A DNA stretch of 64,000 nt from Bin87 sp965261195 (GTDB lineage: Bacteria; Chloroflexota; Dehalococcoidia; Lucifugimonadales; UBA3495), in the NCBI GenBank assembly GCA_965261195.1, contig OZ253455.1:2728001-2792000 (forward strand), written 5' to 3'. This document shows, piece after piece, positions 8,869 through 16,165 of this stretch (position 1 is the stretch's first letter; every line of letters begins with the position of its first letter). The translations under genes and the position numbers were made by a program. Below the pieces are notes generated by a model. It ran no database searches. It worked only from the letters and a program-made list of their open reading frames with translations, and was not told where the DNA came from.

Positions 8869-9234
8869 TTGACACGATTGCTGATTTTGGTCCAGTTTGC
8901 GCTGGCCGGCTTTATTGCCCTCGTCCTGCTGGCCGGTTGCGGCGGGGAGCAAAGCAATGGGAACGGACACGGCGACGGCGATGCGCTATTTCCGAAACTG
9001 CCCAGAGTAACCGGACATATTGACCTGGTGGAGGCCAATCCCGAAAACCCGCGCCACTTCCGCACCCTCCGGGTCACCGACGGCGATGGCCAACGTTGGG
9101 AGTTCCAGTCGGAAGGTTGGGCGGGCGTCTCGGCGGGCCACCTGAAAGACCATCAGATTCAGGGGGCAGCCGTTACCGTGTGGTACGAAGAGCAGCCGGG
9201 CGGGGTACGGCTGGCGAGGTTCGTTGCCGATTAG
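8869..9234 (+). CDS. Small predicted lipoprotein
   Basis: 121 residues from the TTG at 8869. This start gives a short n-region (MTRLL), a hydrophobic core and a lipobox LLAGC, and it is preceded by a GGGAGCGGGAG purine tract about 6 bp away. A GTG at 8848 would add seven residues. After the lipid-anchored cysteine comes a Gly/Asn/Asp-rich spacer and then an about 80-residue beta-rich domain (GHIDLVEA..., VTVWYEEQPGGVRLARFVAD) resembling a small OB-like or NusG-like barrel. No family assignment. Role unknown. Confidence 0.7.
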   Translation: MTRLLILVQFALAGFIALVLLAGCGGEQSNGNGHGDGDALFPKLPRVTGHIDLVEANPENPRHFRTLRVTDGDGQRWEFQSEGWAGVSAGHLKDHQIQGAAVTVWYEEQPGGVRLARFVAD

Positions 9235-9283
9235 GAGGGCGCCGTTCTTCCCGGCACTACAATCCGGCACTACAATCTCGGCT

Positions 9284-12200
9284 ATGAGTACGCATTTGGA
9301 TGTTGACGACCGGCGGTATGCTGAATCGGCGGCGGCTATCCTCCGCCGGCACGACAACTTCGAGGCCGAGGCCAACATTACTACGGCGGTGCGGGATTTT
9401 CTCATCCTCACCGGCCTGGCTGAAAGCGACGAAATCATCGAGGAAAACCCGCCTTCCGACGGCTCCCGCCGTGCCGTTGACCTCACCGCTCTGGACACCT
9501 TTATCGAGTTCAAACGGCGCATCGGCACCACCGGCGGTTTCAACCCCGACCCGGCCCACGTTGAGCAGCTGGACGAATACCTGGAGCTGTCCAAATCCAA
9601 CGGCAAGGGCGTCCGCACCGGCATCCTCACCGACGGCCGGTACTGGCTGCTGCGCTGGCCCAACGCCGGGCCGGTCAACACCGCCCCACCCTACGGCTTC
9701 ACCCTGGAATCGCCCGACGGGTGGCTGCCGCTGTACGAATGGCTGCGGGACAGCGCCCTGTTCGCCCTGGATCGCATTCCCGCCGACCGCGCCAGCGTGG
9801 AGCAGTACCTCGGCCCCCAAAGCGCCGCCTACCAGCGAGACATTGACACCCTGTCCGCCCTTTACGCCAGCGCCGCCGACTACGAAACCATCAAGGTCAA
9901 GCGCCGCCTCTGGTTCGACCTGCTCCGCGCCGCCCTGGGCGAAATCGCCCACGACCAAACCGCCCTGGACCACCTCTTCATCCGCCACACCTACCTCAGC
10001 CTGGTCATCGGCATGGCGGTGCAGGCGTCCTTCCGCATCGACATCCGGCAAGTGGCGGCAACCGACCCGTCGGATTTGCTGCAAGGCCGCCGTTTCCGCG
10101 ACGCCACCGGACTGAGCGGCGTCATCGAGTCCGACTTCTTTGCCTGGCCCGATGAGGTGGGCGGGTCTGACCTGATTAAAACGCTGGCCCGGCGAGTAGC
10201 CCGGTTCGACTGGCAAAACGCCCCGCCCGACATCGCCGCCATCCTCTACGAAACCGTCATCCCGCCCGACGAACGCCGCACCCTGGGCGAATACTACACC
10301 CCGCACTGGCTGGCCCGCACGATGGTGCAGGAACTGGTTGACGATCCCCTCAACCAACGCGCGCTGGACCCCGCCTGCGGCTCCGGAACATTCATCGCCG
10401 CCGCCGTAACCCACTTCCTGGAAGCGGCCAATACTCCCTTTTTCATCACGGGAGAGGGTTGGGGTGAGGGCGAAAAGCTCGACCCCAAAGAACTCCTCGA
10501 CCGCCTGCGCGACGCCGTAACCGGCATTGACGTGCATCCCGCCGCAGTCCACCTGGCCCGGGCCGCTTGGGCCCTGGCGGCCCGGCCGGCCATCGACGCC
10601 GCAGTGCAGGCCGGTTACGACGCCTCCGGTTCGGCCCCCGTCTATCTGGGCGACGCCCTCCAGCTGCGCTTTCGCACCGGCGACCTGTTCGCCGCGCAGC
10701 AGGTTACGATTCAGGTTGAGGAGAATTGGGCAACCACGAGGGTTGCCCCTACGGAGTTGGTTTTCCCCATTAGTCTGGTGGACCGGGCCGACACCTTCGA
10801 CTCGCTGATGAGCCAGGTAGCCGCCGATATTGAGCGCGGCGACGACCCCCTCCTAGCCCTGGACGACCACGGCATCAACGATAAACACGAGCGGCAAACC
10901 CTGACCCAAACCATCGCCACCCTGCAACGGCTGCACCGCGAGGGCCGCAACCACATCTGGGCCTACTACACCCGCAACCTCGTGCGCCCCGTAGCCCTCA
11001 GCCGCACCAAAGTGGACGCAGTAATCGGCAACCCGCCCTGGCTGAATTACAACCAGACTGCCGACATCCTGCGTACCGAGCTGGAACGGCAGAGCAAGAA
11101 TTTTTATGGCATCTGGGTGGGCGGCAGGTATGCCAGCAATCAGGACGTGGCCGGCTTGTTCTTTGCCCGCAGCGTTGACCTCTACCTGAAAGACGGCGGC
11201 GTTATCGGCATGGTGCTGCCCCACAGCGCGCTGCAATCCGGCCAGTACGCCAAATGGCGCACCGGCGCGTGGCAGTCGCAGGCCACCGGGCGGGGCCGCA
11301 ACCGGGTTGCCGGGCGGATGCTGGCGGTCAACTTTGGACACAAGGCGGCGTGGGATTTGGAGCCGCTGGAACCCAACACCTTCTTTCCGGTGGCGTCCTG
11401 CGTGGTATTCGCGGAGTATCAGGGCGAGGGCGGAACGGCGACGCCGCTGGCCGGTTCAGTGGAACGCTGGGAGGGTCGGGCCGGCGCAAACGATGTCCGA
11501 CGGGAACGGAGCGGGATAACGAATACTTCAGTGAGCGGGGATTCGCCCTACGCCGGTTACTCCCGGCAGGGGGCGTCAATCCGGCCGCGGCGGCTGTTCT
11601 TTGTGGAGGAAACGGAGAACACAGCGATTGTACAGGCTGGCCAGACGCTTACGGTGAATCCGCGCCGGGGCGCACAGGATAAAGCGCCCTGGCGCAACCT
11701 TGACTTGACCACCATCACCGGTCAGACCATCGAAAGCAGCCATGTTTATAACGTGTATCTGGGGGAAACGGTGGTTCCCTACGCCACTCTGGAACCGCTC
11801 AAGGCAATTCTGCCGGTGCGACGGGGGGAATATCAACTACCAACCGATGCCAACGGGCCGGGCGGTATCCGGTTGGGTGAGCTGGAACGGCGGATGCGGG
11901 GGCGATGGCAGACTATCAGCCGGATGTGGGATGACAACAAAGCGTCGGCCAACAATCTGAACCTTGTGGGGCGTCTTGACTATCATAAAGGGCAAGCAAG
12001 TCAACTGGAATGGCAGCAGAATTCCGGCGATAGGCCCGTGAGAGTTCTCTATCCAAAAGCAGGGCGACCGACGGCGGCCCTGCTAATGGATAACCAAGCG
12101 ATAGTTGATTACACAACGTATTGGGTTACTTGCAAAGATATGCAAGAGGCCAACTACCTGCTGGCCATCATCAACAGCAATGCGCTGTATGAAGCAGTAA

Positions 12201-12484
12201 TGCCATTGATGTCCAAAGGGCAGTTCGGGGCGCGCGACTTGGAAAAACACCTCTGGAAGCTGCCCATCCCGGAGTACGACAACAGCGAGCCGCTGCACCA
12301 GGAGATAGCCGAGGCGGGAGCGGCCGCGGCCCTGGGCGCGGCGGCGCGGCTGGCGGAGCTGCGGCAGTCGCGCGGGGCGTCGGTAAGCGTAACGATAGCG
12401 CGGCGAGAGTTGCGGGCGTGGCTGCGCGCAGGGGCCGAGGGGCGCGCGGTGGAGGGGGTGGTGGTGCGGCTGCTGGGGGGCTGA
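9284..12484 (+). CDS. Type IIG-like restriction-modification protein (nuclease + N6-adenine methylase)
   Basis: 1066 residues from the ATG at 9284. The N-terminal quarter has a PD-(D/E)xK-like core (DTFIEFKRRIG, about 66-76). A helical connector follows, then the methyltransferase with EYYTPHWLART, motif I DPACGSGTF (about 362-370) and catalytic NPPW (about 582-585). The C-terminal third resembles TaqI/Eco57I-type target recognition domains and ends with an alanine-rich helix. A single polypeptide that both cuts and methylates is expected. Two intergenic-type palindromes are embedded in frame (10450-10470 and 10728-10748). It neighbours a toxin-antitoxin cluster, as expected for a defence island. 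Confidence 0.88.
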   Translation: MSTHLDVDDRRYAESAAAILRRHDNFEAEANITTAVRDFLILTGLAESDEIIEENPPSDGSRRAVDLTALDTFIEFKRRIGTTGGFNPDPAHVEQLDEYLELSKSNGKGVRTGILTDGRYWLLRWPNAGPVNTAPPYGFTLESPDGWLPLYEWLRDSALFALDRIPADRASVEQYLGPQSAAYQRDIDTLSALYASAADYETIKVKRRLWFDLLRAALGEIAHDQTALDHLFIRHTYLSLVIGMAVQASFRIDIRQVAATDPSDLLQGRRFRDATGLSGVIESDFFAWPDEVGGSDLIKTLARRVARFDWQNAPPDIAAILYETVIPPDERRTLGEYYTPHWLARTMVQELVDDPLNQRALDPACGSGTFIAAAVTHFLEAANTPFFITGEGWGEGEKLDPKELLDRLRDAVTGIDVHPAAVHLARAAWALAARPAIDAAVQAGYDASGSAPVYLGDALQLRFRTGDLFAAQQVTIQVEENWATTRVAPTELVFPISLVDRADTFDSLMSQVAADIERGDDPLLALDDHGINDKHERQTLTQTIATLQRLHREGRNHIWAYYTRNLVRPVALSRTKVDAVIGNPPWLNYNQTADILRTELERQSKNFYGIWVGGRYASNQDVAGLFFARSVDLYLKDGGVIGMVLPHSALQSGQYAKWRTGAWQSQATGRGRNRVAGRMLAVNFGHKAAWDLEPLEPNTFFPVASCVVFAEYQGEGGTATPLAGSVERWEGRAGANDVRRERSGITNTSVSGDSPYAGYSRQGASIRPRRLFFVEETENTAIVQAGQTLTVNPRRGAQDKAPWRNLDLTTITGQTIESSHVYNVYLGETVVPYATLEPLKAILPVRRGEYQLPTDANGPGGIRLGELERRMRGRWQTISRMWDDNKASANNLNLVGRLDYHKGQASQLEWQQNSGDRPVRVLYPKAGRPTAALLMDNQAIVDYTTYWVTCKDMQEANYLLAIINSNALYEAVMPLMSKGQFGARDLEKHLWKLPIPEYDNSEPLHQEIAEAGAAAALGAAARLAELRQSRGASVSVTIARRELRAWLRAGAEGRAVEGVVVRLLGG
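10450..10470. repeat. Copy of an intergenic repeat inside the methylase gene
   Basis: The 21-bp stretch GGGAGAGGG-TTGGGG-TGAGGG differs by one base from the reverse complement of 26860-26880, which lies between two divergent genes. In the methylase it is read as GEGWGEG, between a helix after motif I and the next helix, and the frame is kept. This tract is a known style of dispersed intergenic repeat in many high-GC genomes. Confidence 0.8.
10728..10748. repeat. Hairpin repeat inside the methylase gene
   Basis: GGGCAACC (10728-10735) and GGTTGCCC (10741-10748) form an 8-bp perfect stem with a 5-base loop, followed by CTAC. The sequence is of the kind normally dispersed between genes. Here it is translated as part of ENWATTRVAPTEL, a segment without family resemblance, so it looks like an in-frame insertion. 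Confidence 0.75.
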
Positions 12485-12490
12485 CCAGGG

Positions 12491-12982
12491 CTAAATCATT
12501 CTGGGGTTTGCGGTGTACGGCTCACAGACCTTGAATCCGACCAGTGCGGCATATTTGTCCAAGCCGCGGTCGTAAGTCTGGAACTCGCCCACTTGGACCC
12601 CGTTATCCGTTAACCATTGCGCGGTGGCAAGATGGATGGCATCCAATGGCTTCAGGCTCCAGCCGCGTGTAATTGCTTCGCGCATCAGCGTGCGGGCGCG
12701 ATTCCCAATCTCGGCGTGGTATTCCACCATGACTACAACCGCCTGATTATTCCAAAGGTTATCTATAAGCCGCTCCGTTTCGGGGTCGAGAGCCTGCTGT
12801 ATTTGCTCGGCAGCCCCGAACGCAACCTCGGCCCGTGAAACTTCGGAGGTATGCAATTGGATTTCGCCCCGCGCGGCCATGTCCAATATGGCGTCCAGCG
12901 TAGGCATACGTTCGGCTTCCTCGTTCACATATGCAAGAAAGACATTTGCGTCCCAATAAGTGATTTGTTGACTATCAGGCAT
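12491..12982 (-). CDS. PIN-domain ribonuclease, toxin-like
   Basis: 163 residues. The PIN acidic residues can be placed: Asp11 in TYWDANVF, Glu52 in SRAEVAFG, Asp114 in LKPLDAIHLATA, and Asp138 in QTYDRGL. Family members are Mg-dependent RNases, commonly VapC-type toxins. The start overlaps the end of the upstream gene by 8 bp, so the two are cotranslated. That upstream protein is longer (247 residues) than a normal VapB antitoxin, so this may be a PIN effector with an unusual partner rather than a standard VapBC. Confidence 0.85.
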   Translation of the reverse strand: MPDSQQITYWDANVFLAYVNEEAERMPTLDAILDMAARGEIQLHTSEVSRAEVAFGAAEQIQQALDPETERLIDNLWNNQAVVVMVEYHAEIGNRARTLMREAITRGWSLKPLDAIHLATAQWLTDNGVQVGEFQTYDRGLDKYAALVGFKVCEPYTANPRMI

Positions 12983-13718
12983 CTCTCAACCTGCGGATAG
13001 CATCTTCGGCCAGCATATCTCCCGGCCGCCTGGGAACGGCTCCTCTGGCGAGCAGATAGGAACCCGGCGGGACGTCTTCGAGAATTTCCACGTTCATAAT
13101 GCTACGAATGGTGGTCGGCCGACCGGTGGATGCTTCCCGAGACACTCGCCCGCTGACTCTGGCCAGCTGCCCCCAGGCTTTCCGCATAAGTTCTTCCTGC
13201 CCCGGCGCCAAGTAGCAGGCTACGGCTTTATCATGGAGGGTGTCGTAAAGGTTGAAGCGCAGGCCGCTCCGATTGCTCAAGGTCTGTACCCTACCCGTAA
13301 TTGCTCCGATGGACACCGTTGGAGCGGGTTTAGCCGGGTAGTCGCCGTTGCGATAAATCGTGTAATCGCTATCCTGTGTTTCAAATCGCACGTACTCCAT
13401 GGTCCTGGTCAGGTGCTTGATGGCGTCGGCGGCGCGCGTTACCTGACTGCCGAACTGGGGCAAATCTTCATGCTGCGCCAGCGCGACGCCCACTTTCTCG
13501 TAGCTATCTACAATTCGTTCTACTTCCAATGGGTTGGGAGCCTCGCCCCGAAATGTTGCGATAGCACTTCCAGACTGTAAATCTTCGACGACCCAGGTGA
13601 CGCCGGCGTTCTGGGGCGTCAATGCAACGACCAGACGCCGGAAAGCGTCGATTCCTTCCGCAAAATCCTTTAGTTCGACGCGCCCGCCGAGTTCAAATGT
13701 GAGCGTATTCTTGGCCAT
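12975..13718 (-). CDS. Partner protein of the PIN nuclease, unrecognised family
   Basis: 247 residues from the ATG at 13718 (MAKNTLTFELGGRV); a longer frame to 13784 is possible. The N-terminal 70 residues look like an alpha/beta domain (FELGGRVELKDFAEGI..., VTWVVEDLQSGSAIATF). A central basic/beta region and a C-terminal part (LARVSGRVSREASTGRPTTI, VEILEDVPPG) follow, the latter resembling an OB-like barrel. It overlaps the PIN gene by 8 bp, so a regulatory or antitoxin role is inferred from arrangement only. A damaged copy of its 5' end lies immediately upstream. Confidence 0.65.
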   Translation of the reverse strand: MAKNTLTFELGGRVELKDFAEGIDAFRRLVVALTPQNAGVTWVVEDLQSGSAIATFRGEAPNPLEVERIVDSYEKVGVALAQHEDLPQFGSQVTRAADAIKHLTRTMEYVRFETQDSDYTIYRNGDYPAKPAPTVSIGAITGRVQTLSNRSGLRFNLYDTLHDKAVACYLAPGQEELMRKAWGQLARVSGRVSREASTGRPTTIRSIMNVEILEDVPPGSYLLARGAVPRRPGDMLAEDAIRRLRDA

Positions 13719-13792
13719 ATTCCAAGCTCCGAACGGGACATTTTCAATCGTCGGATTCCGGTCCTTATAACAGAATACGGTCACTCTGTCAG

Positions 13793-13958
13793 TATCGGCT
13801 CGCGGCGGTGTTGGGGCTGAACCACTGGCTGGCCGACGCCGGGCGGGACGGCAGCAGCCCCGCCAACATCAGGCGGATCAGTGATGTAGTCGGCAAAGTG
13901 CTTTTGCTCGACGCGCCCGCCGAGTCAAATGCGAGCGTATTCTTGGCTATATCCAAGA
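13793..13958 (-). pseudogene. Degenerate duplicate of the 5' end of the PIN-partner gene
   Basis: Reading the minus strand from 13950, the sequence IAKNTLAFD... matches the start of the gene at 13718 (MAKNTLTFE...). The ATG has become ATA. One base is missing in TTTGAACTCGG (here TTTGACTCGG), after which the frame resumes as LGGRVEQKHFADYI. Upstream bases (TCCAAG...CGGACGG) also match. The similarity fades after about 65 bp and a stop follows near 13793. This is a dead partial duplication. Confidence 0.75.
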
Positions 13959-13974
13959 TTCGGACGGCTCCCGA

Positions 13975-14277
13975 TTACGTCCCCGGATTGGTTGCTTGCG
14001 CTTTCCGCTCCCGTTCTCGCGCCAGGGCCAACTGATAATCAGCCTGGAGGTTGGTCCAGAACTGAGGGTCGCCGCCCAGCACCTTGCCGAGCGCGATTGC
14101 AGTATCTGATGTGATCGCCTTTTTGCCCCGGATGATTTCGTTTATGACCTGTGGCGGACGGTTGAGCCGGGCCGCGAGTTCCCGCTGAGTCATTCCCCTG
14201 GCTTCGAGCTCTTCCGCCAATACCTCGCCTGGAGGTATCGGCAGGTCCGAAAACACACGCGGGGTTTTAGTCGTCAT
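13975..14277 (-). CDS. higA: HigA-type antitoxin, XRE helix-turn-helix
   Basis: 100 residues. The start IPPGEVLAEELEARGMTQRELAARLNRPPQVINEIIRGKK is the HigA-type helix-turn-helix, with helix 2 near 31-40 and recognition helix near 42-50. ITSDTAIALGKVLGGDPQFWTNLQADYQL is typical of the addiction-module antidote family. It neutralises the HigB-like toxin encoded just upstream and probably represses the shared promoter. It overlaps the toxin gene by 11 bp. Toxin-before-antitoxin order is the rule for higBA. Confidence 0.93.
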   Translation of the reverse strand: MTTKTPRVFSDLPIPPGEVLAEELEARGMTQRELAARLNRPPQVINEIIRGKKAITSDTAIALGKVLGGDPQFWTNLQADYQLALARERERKAQATNPGT

Positions 14278-14569
14278 AATGGTTGCTCACCTCCTCTATG
14301 ATTACGGTTTCCTCGCTATCGCCTTTCGTCACGATGAGACGCCACCGCCCGGTCAGGTAAATGGACAGTTCCCCTCTCTGTGAACTTCGCAACGGGTGCA
14401 GGCGCAACGCCGGGCGATGGTAAGCATCGTGAAAGTCTTTGACCGCATAGAGCATTTGGATACGGCGAATATACATTCGCCCGACATCCGCCCCCCATTG
14501 TTGGATTGCTCTGTTCGATTCTTGGTAACACCGCCGCAGTTCGTTTGTCCGGAAAGTGACATCCATCAT
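14267..14569 (-). CDS. higB: HigB/RelE-type toxin (ribosome-dependent mRNA nuclease)
   Basis: 100 residues, the family size. The RelE-like core is visible: a basic helix (RRCYQESNRAIQQWGADVGRMYIRRI), then LRLHPLRSSQRGELSIYLTGRWRLIV and a C-terminal strand TVIIEEVSNHYD. A second ATG at 14566 could also serve. The promoter and a perfect 6+6 inverted repeat abut the start codon, so the leader is only about 10 nt. It is paired with HigA and sits in an island of RNase-type genes. Confidence 0.9.
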   Translation of the reverse strand: MMDVTFRTNELRRCYQESNRAIQQWGADVGRMYIRRIQMLYAVKDFHDAYHRPALRLHPLRSSQRGELSIYLTGRWRLIVTKGDSEETVIIEEVSNHYDD

Positions 14570-14613
14570 TCACCCATAGGGTGAGTCTATATGGGCAAGC
14601 GAAGGCTTGTCAA
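14570..14613 (-). promoter_or_regulatory. higBA promoter and operator
   Basis: On the minus strand TTGACA (14608-14613) and TATAGA (14586-14591) are 16 bp apart. Just downstream, TCACCC-ATA-GGGTGA (14570-14584) is a perfect inverted repeat that would cover the transcription start and the ribosome binding site. This is the expected place for HigA autorepression. The -35 is part of a 10-bp sequence TTGACAAGCC, present in inverted orientation at 14653-14662 in the divergent promoter. Confidence 0.75.
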
Positions 14614-14652
14614 ATGTGTGTCGGCGGCTCACCGGGTAGCGGCGCCGCGCGG

Positions 14653-14681
14653 TTGACAAGCCGGGTTGCATAGCGTACTAT
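14653..14681 (+). promoter_or_regulatory. Strong sigma70-type promoter for the NYN nuclease gene
   Basis: TTGACA (14653-14658) and TACTAT (14676-14681) are spaced by 17 bp, so transcription should start near 14688. The leader of about 75 nt includes a hairpin (14717-14739). The promoter is divergent from the higBA promoter 40 bp away, and the two share a 10-bp inverted repeat around their -35 elements. Confidence 0.72.
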
Positions 14682-14716
14682 CGACTTACCCCCCCTGGAG
14701 CTTCGGTGAAAGGGTC

Positions 14717-14739
14717 GAGGCCGCCGTAGTGGCGGTCTC
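14717..14739 (+). other. Leader hairpin before the NYN gene
   Basis: GAGGCCGCC and GGCGGTCTC form a 9-bp stem (one G-U pair) with loop GTAGT, followed by TGTCTTT. It lies between the promoter and the ribosome binding site GAGGAG (14752-14757). It could be an attenuator or an mRNA-stability element. The T tract is short, so termination would be partial at best. Confidence 0.5.
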
Positions 14740-14763
14740 TGTCTTTAAATCGAGGAGCCGCCG

Positions 14764-15393
14764 TTGATTACCAACTTTTACGTTGACGGGTTTAACCTGT
14801 ACTACCGTGCCTTGCGGGGTACGCCATTCAAATGGCTGGACCTGCGCCAGCTCGCCGAGACACTCTTCCCTAACGATGAGATACGGCGCATTTGCTATTT
14901 TACTGCCCTATTCGATGCGCGGCCTAACAACCCAGGGCAGCCGGAACGGCATCGAATGTACTTGAGGGCACTGGCTACGTTGTCCGGGTTTGAAGTTCAC
15001 TATGGCGTAATTCGTCCACGGACCAAAGTCCGCCGATTGGCGGAGCCGATACCGGGGCTGCCGGAGTATGTCCGCATTATGGACTCGGAGGAGAAGGGGA
15101 CGGACGTGAACCTGGCGACCCGTCTCCTGGTTGACGGGTTTACCAACGCTTACCAGCAGGCCGTCATCGTGTCCAACGATTCCGACCTGGCCAGCCCGAT
15201 GCGATACGTGCGGAACGAGTTGGGGCTTAAAGTTACGGTGGTCAACCCTGACAACAATAACTATACACACCGGGATTTGGAGGACGCGGCGACCTACGTC
15301 AAGCGGCTCCGGAAAAGCCATTTGCGACGCAGCCAGTTTCCGCCGATGGTTGCTGACGCGCAAGGTCGGATAACCAAGCCGGCGGGGTGGTAG
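14764..15393 (+). CDS. NYN-domain (PIN-like) nuclease, LabA/DUF88 type
   Basis: 209 residues from a TTG with GAGGAG 7 bp upstream. The NYN acidic residues are in place: Asp8 in FYVDGFNLYY, Asp about 117 in SEEKGTDVNLATRLLVDGF, and Asp about 140 in AVIVSNDSDLASPM. The ending of the fold, LGLKVTVVNP, follows. NYN proteins are metal-dependent RNases related to PIN domains. The lysine- and arginine-rich tail (KRLRKSHLRRSQ) may bind RNA. It has its own strong promoter. It is convergent with the aspartyl-protease gene. Confidence 0.88.
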   Translation: MITNFYVDGFNLYYRALRGTPFKWLDLRQLAETLFPNDEIRRICYFTALFDARPNNPGQPERHRMYLRALATLSGFEVHYGVIRPRTKVRRLAEPIPGLPEYVRIMDSEEKGTDVNLATRLLVDGFTNAYQQAVIVSNDSDLASPMRYVRNELGLKVTVVNPDNNNYTHRDLEDAATYVKRLRKSHLRRSQFPPMVADAQGRITKPAGW

Positions 15394-15434
15394 CGTTGCG
15401 GATGGTGGTGGGACAGTGCCAGCGACACCTCGCC

Positions 15435-15806
15435 CTAACTCTCGCCGCCCCAGCCCAGGGAGAGCCACTCGGCGGGCAGCAGGCGTTCGCCGGTGGGGTC
15501 AACGACCAAGTTGAAAATCTCCAGGGTGGATGCGCCCAGCAGGTAGTTGCCATCAGGGCCGAAGATGACGGGGCAGGGGCGTACATAGCCGTCAATGCGG
15601 AAGCGGGCGAATCCGTAGCCGTACTTTACCCGGCTGCCGTCGGCGAGGATGAAGCCCAACTGCTGCTCGGGCTCAATGCTGAGCTGTTTCATCAGGGATT
15701 CCGGCAGCATGGAGTGGGCGGCGCCGGTATCGACAACGGGGCTTACCGGAGCGAGGTCGCCACCGTCCAGATGGCCGACGCCGACAGCTACCTTAAACAT
15801 CGACAT
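15435..15806 (-). CDS. Small retropepsin-like aspartyl protease
   Basis: About 123 residues from the ATG at 15806 (MSMFKVAVGV); a longer frame to 15848 adds 14 residues. The active-site motif is VVDTGAAHSMLP (Asp about 24), followed by a flap-like strand and the hydrophobic-hydrophobic-Gly motif NYLLGASTLEIFNLVVDP. This is the layout of bacterial single-domain (homodimeric) clan AA aspartic proteases. There is no signal peptide, so it is likely cytosolic. Its substrate is unknown. Confidence 0.85.
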   Translation of the reverse strand: MSMFKVAVGVGHLDGGDLAPVSPVVDTGAAHSMLPESLMKQLSIEPEQQLGFILADGSRVKYGYGFARFRIDGYVRPCPVIFGPDGNYLLGASTLEIFNLVVDPTGERLLPAEWLSLGWGGES

Positions 15807-15848
15807 CGCAGAGCCTCCTGCCGCATATGGGTTGGGTGATGATAGCAC

Positions 15849-16165
15849 GGGTGCGAACTGTGCTGCATATCTCGCGCCAGCGTAACCAGGACGATTGCCT
15901 GATGGACAAATGGTAGCGTTGCAATTTAGGTGGTTTTTACATTCGCACCTGATGAGCTTGTCGAACCACTCACCGGCGACCGTCCTTCGCCAGGCTCAGG
16001 ACGAGCGGGTAGAGTCAACTCCCGCCACTTTGCAAAGGCCCTGGCGTCGCGCGCTGAAGGTTGCCCATCGTGCCGCCTTGCCATAAACTGTCGGCGACAG
16101 CGACTTGGCTCAATTGCCAGGGCGAGAATCGCGGTCTTCACGAAATTCGCACGGGAGGGAAACCG
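15849..16165. other. Non-coding stretch with a dispersed palindromic repeat
   Basis: No credible gene. Bases 15953-16010 contain GAGCTTGTCGAACCACTC and CGTCCTTCGCCAGGCTCAGG. These are typical of dispersed inverted repeats found between genes in several phyla; CGTCCT and AGGACG can pair. Near the CoA-transferase start there is a GGGAGGG ribosome binding site (16154-16160) and a CTGTCGGCGACAG palindrome (16088-16100). Confidence 0.5.

Noticed and set aside
12491..13718. Calling the PIN pair a standard VapBC module
   Set aside because: The partner is 247 residues and shows no AbrB, ribbon-helix-helix or Phd fold pattern.
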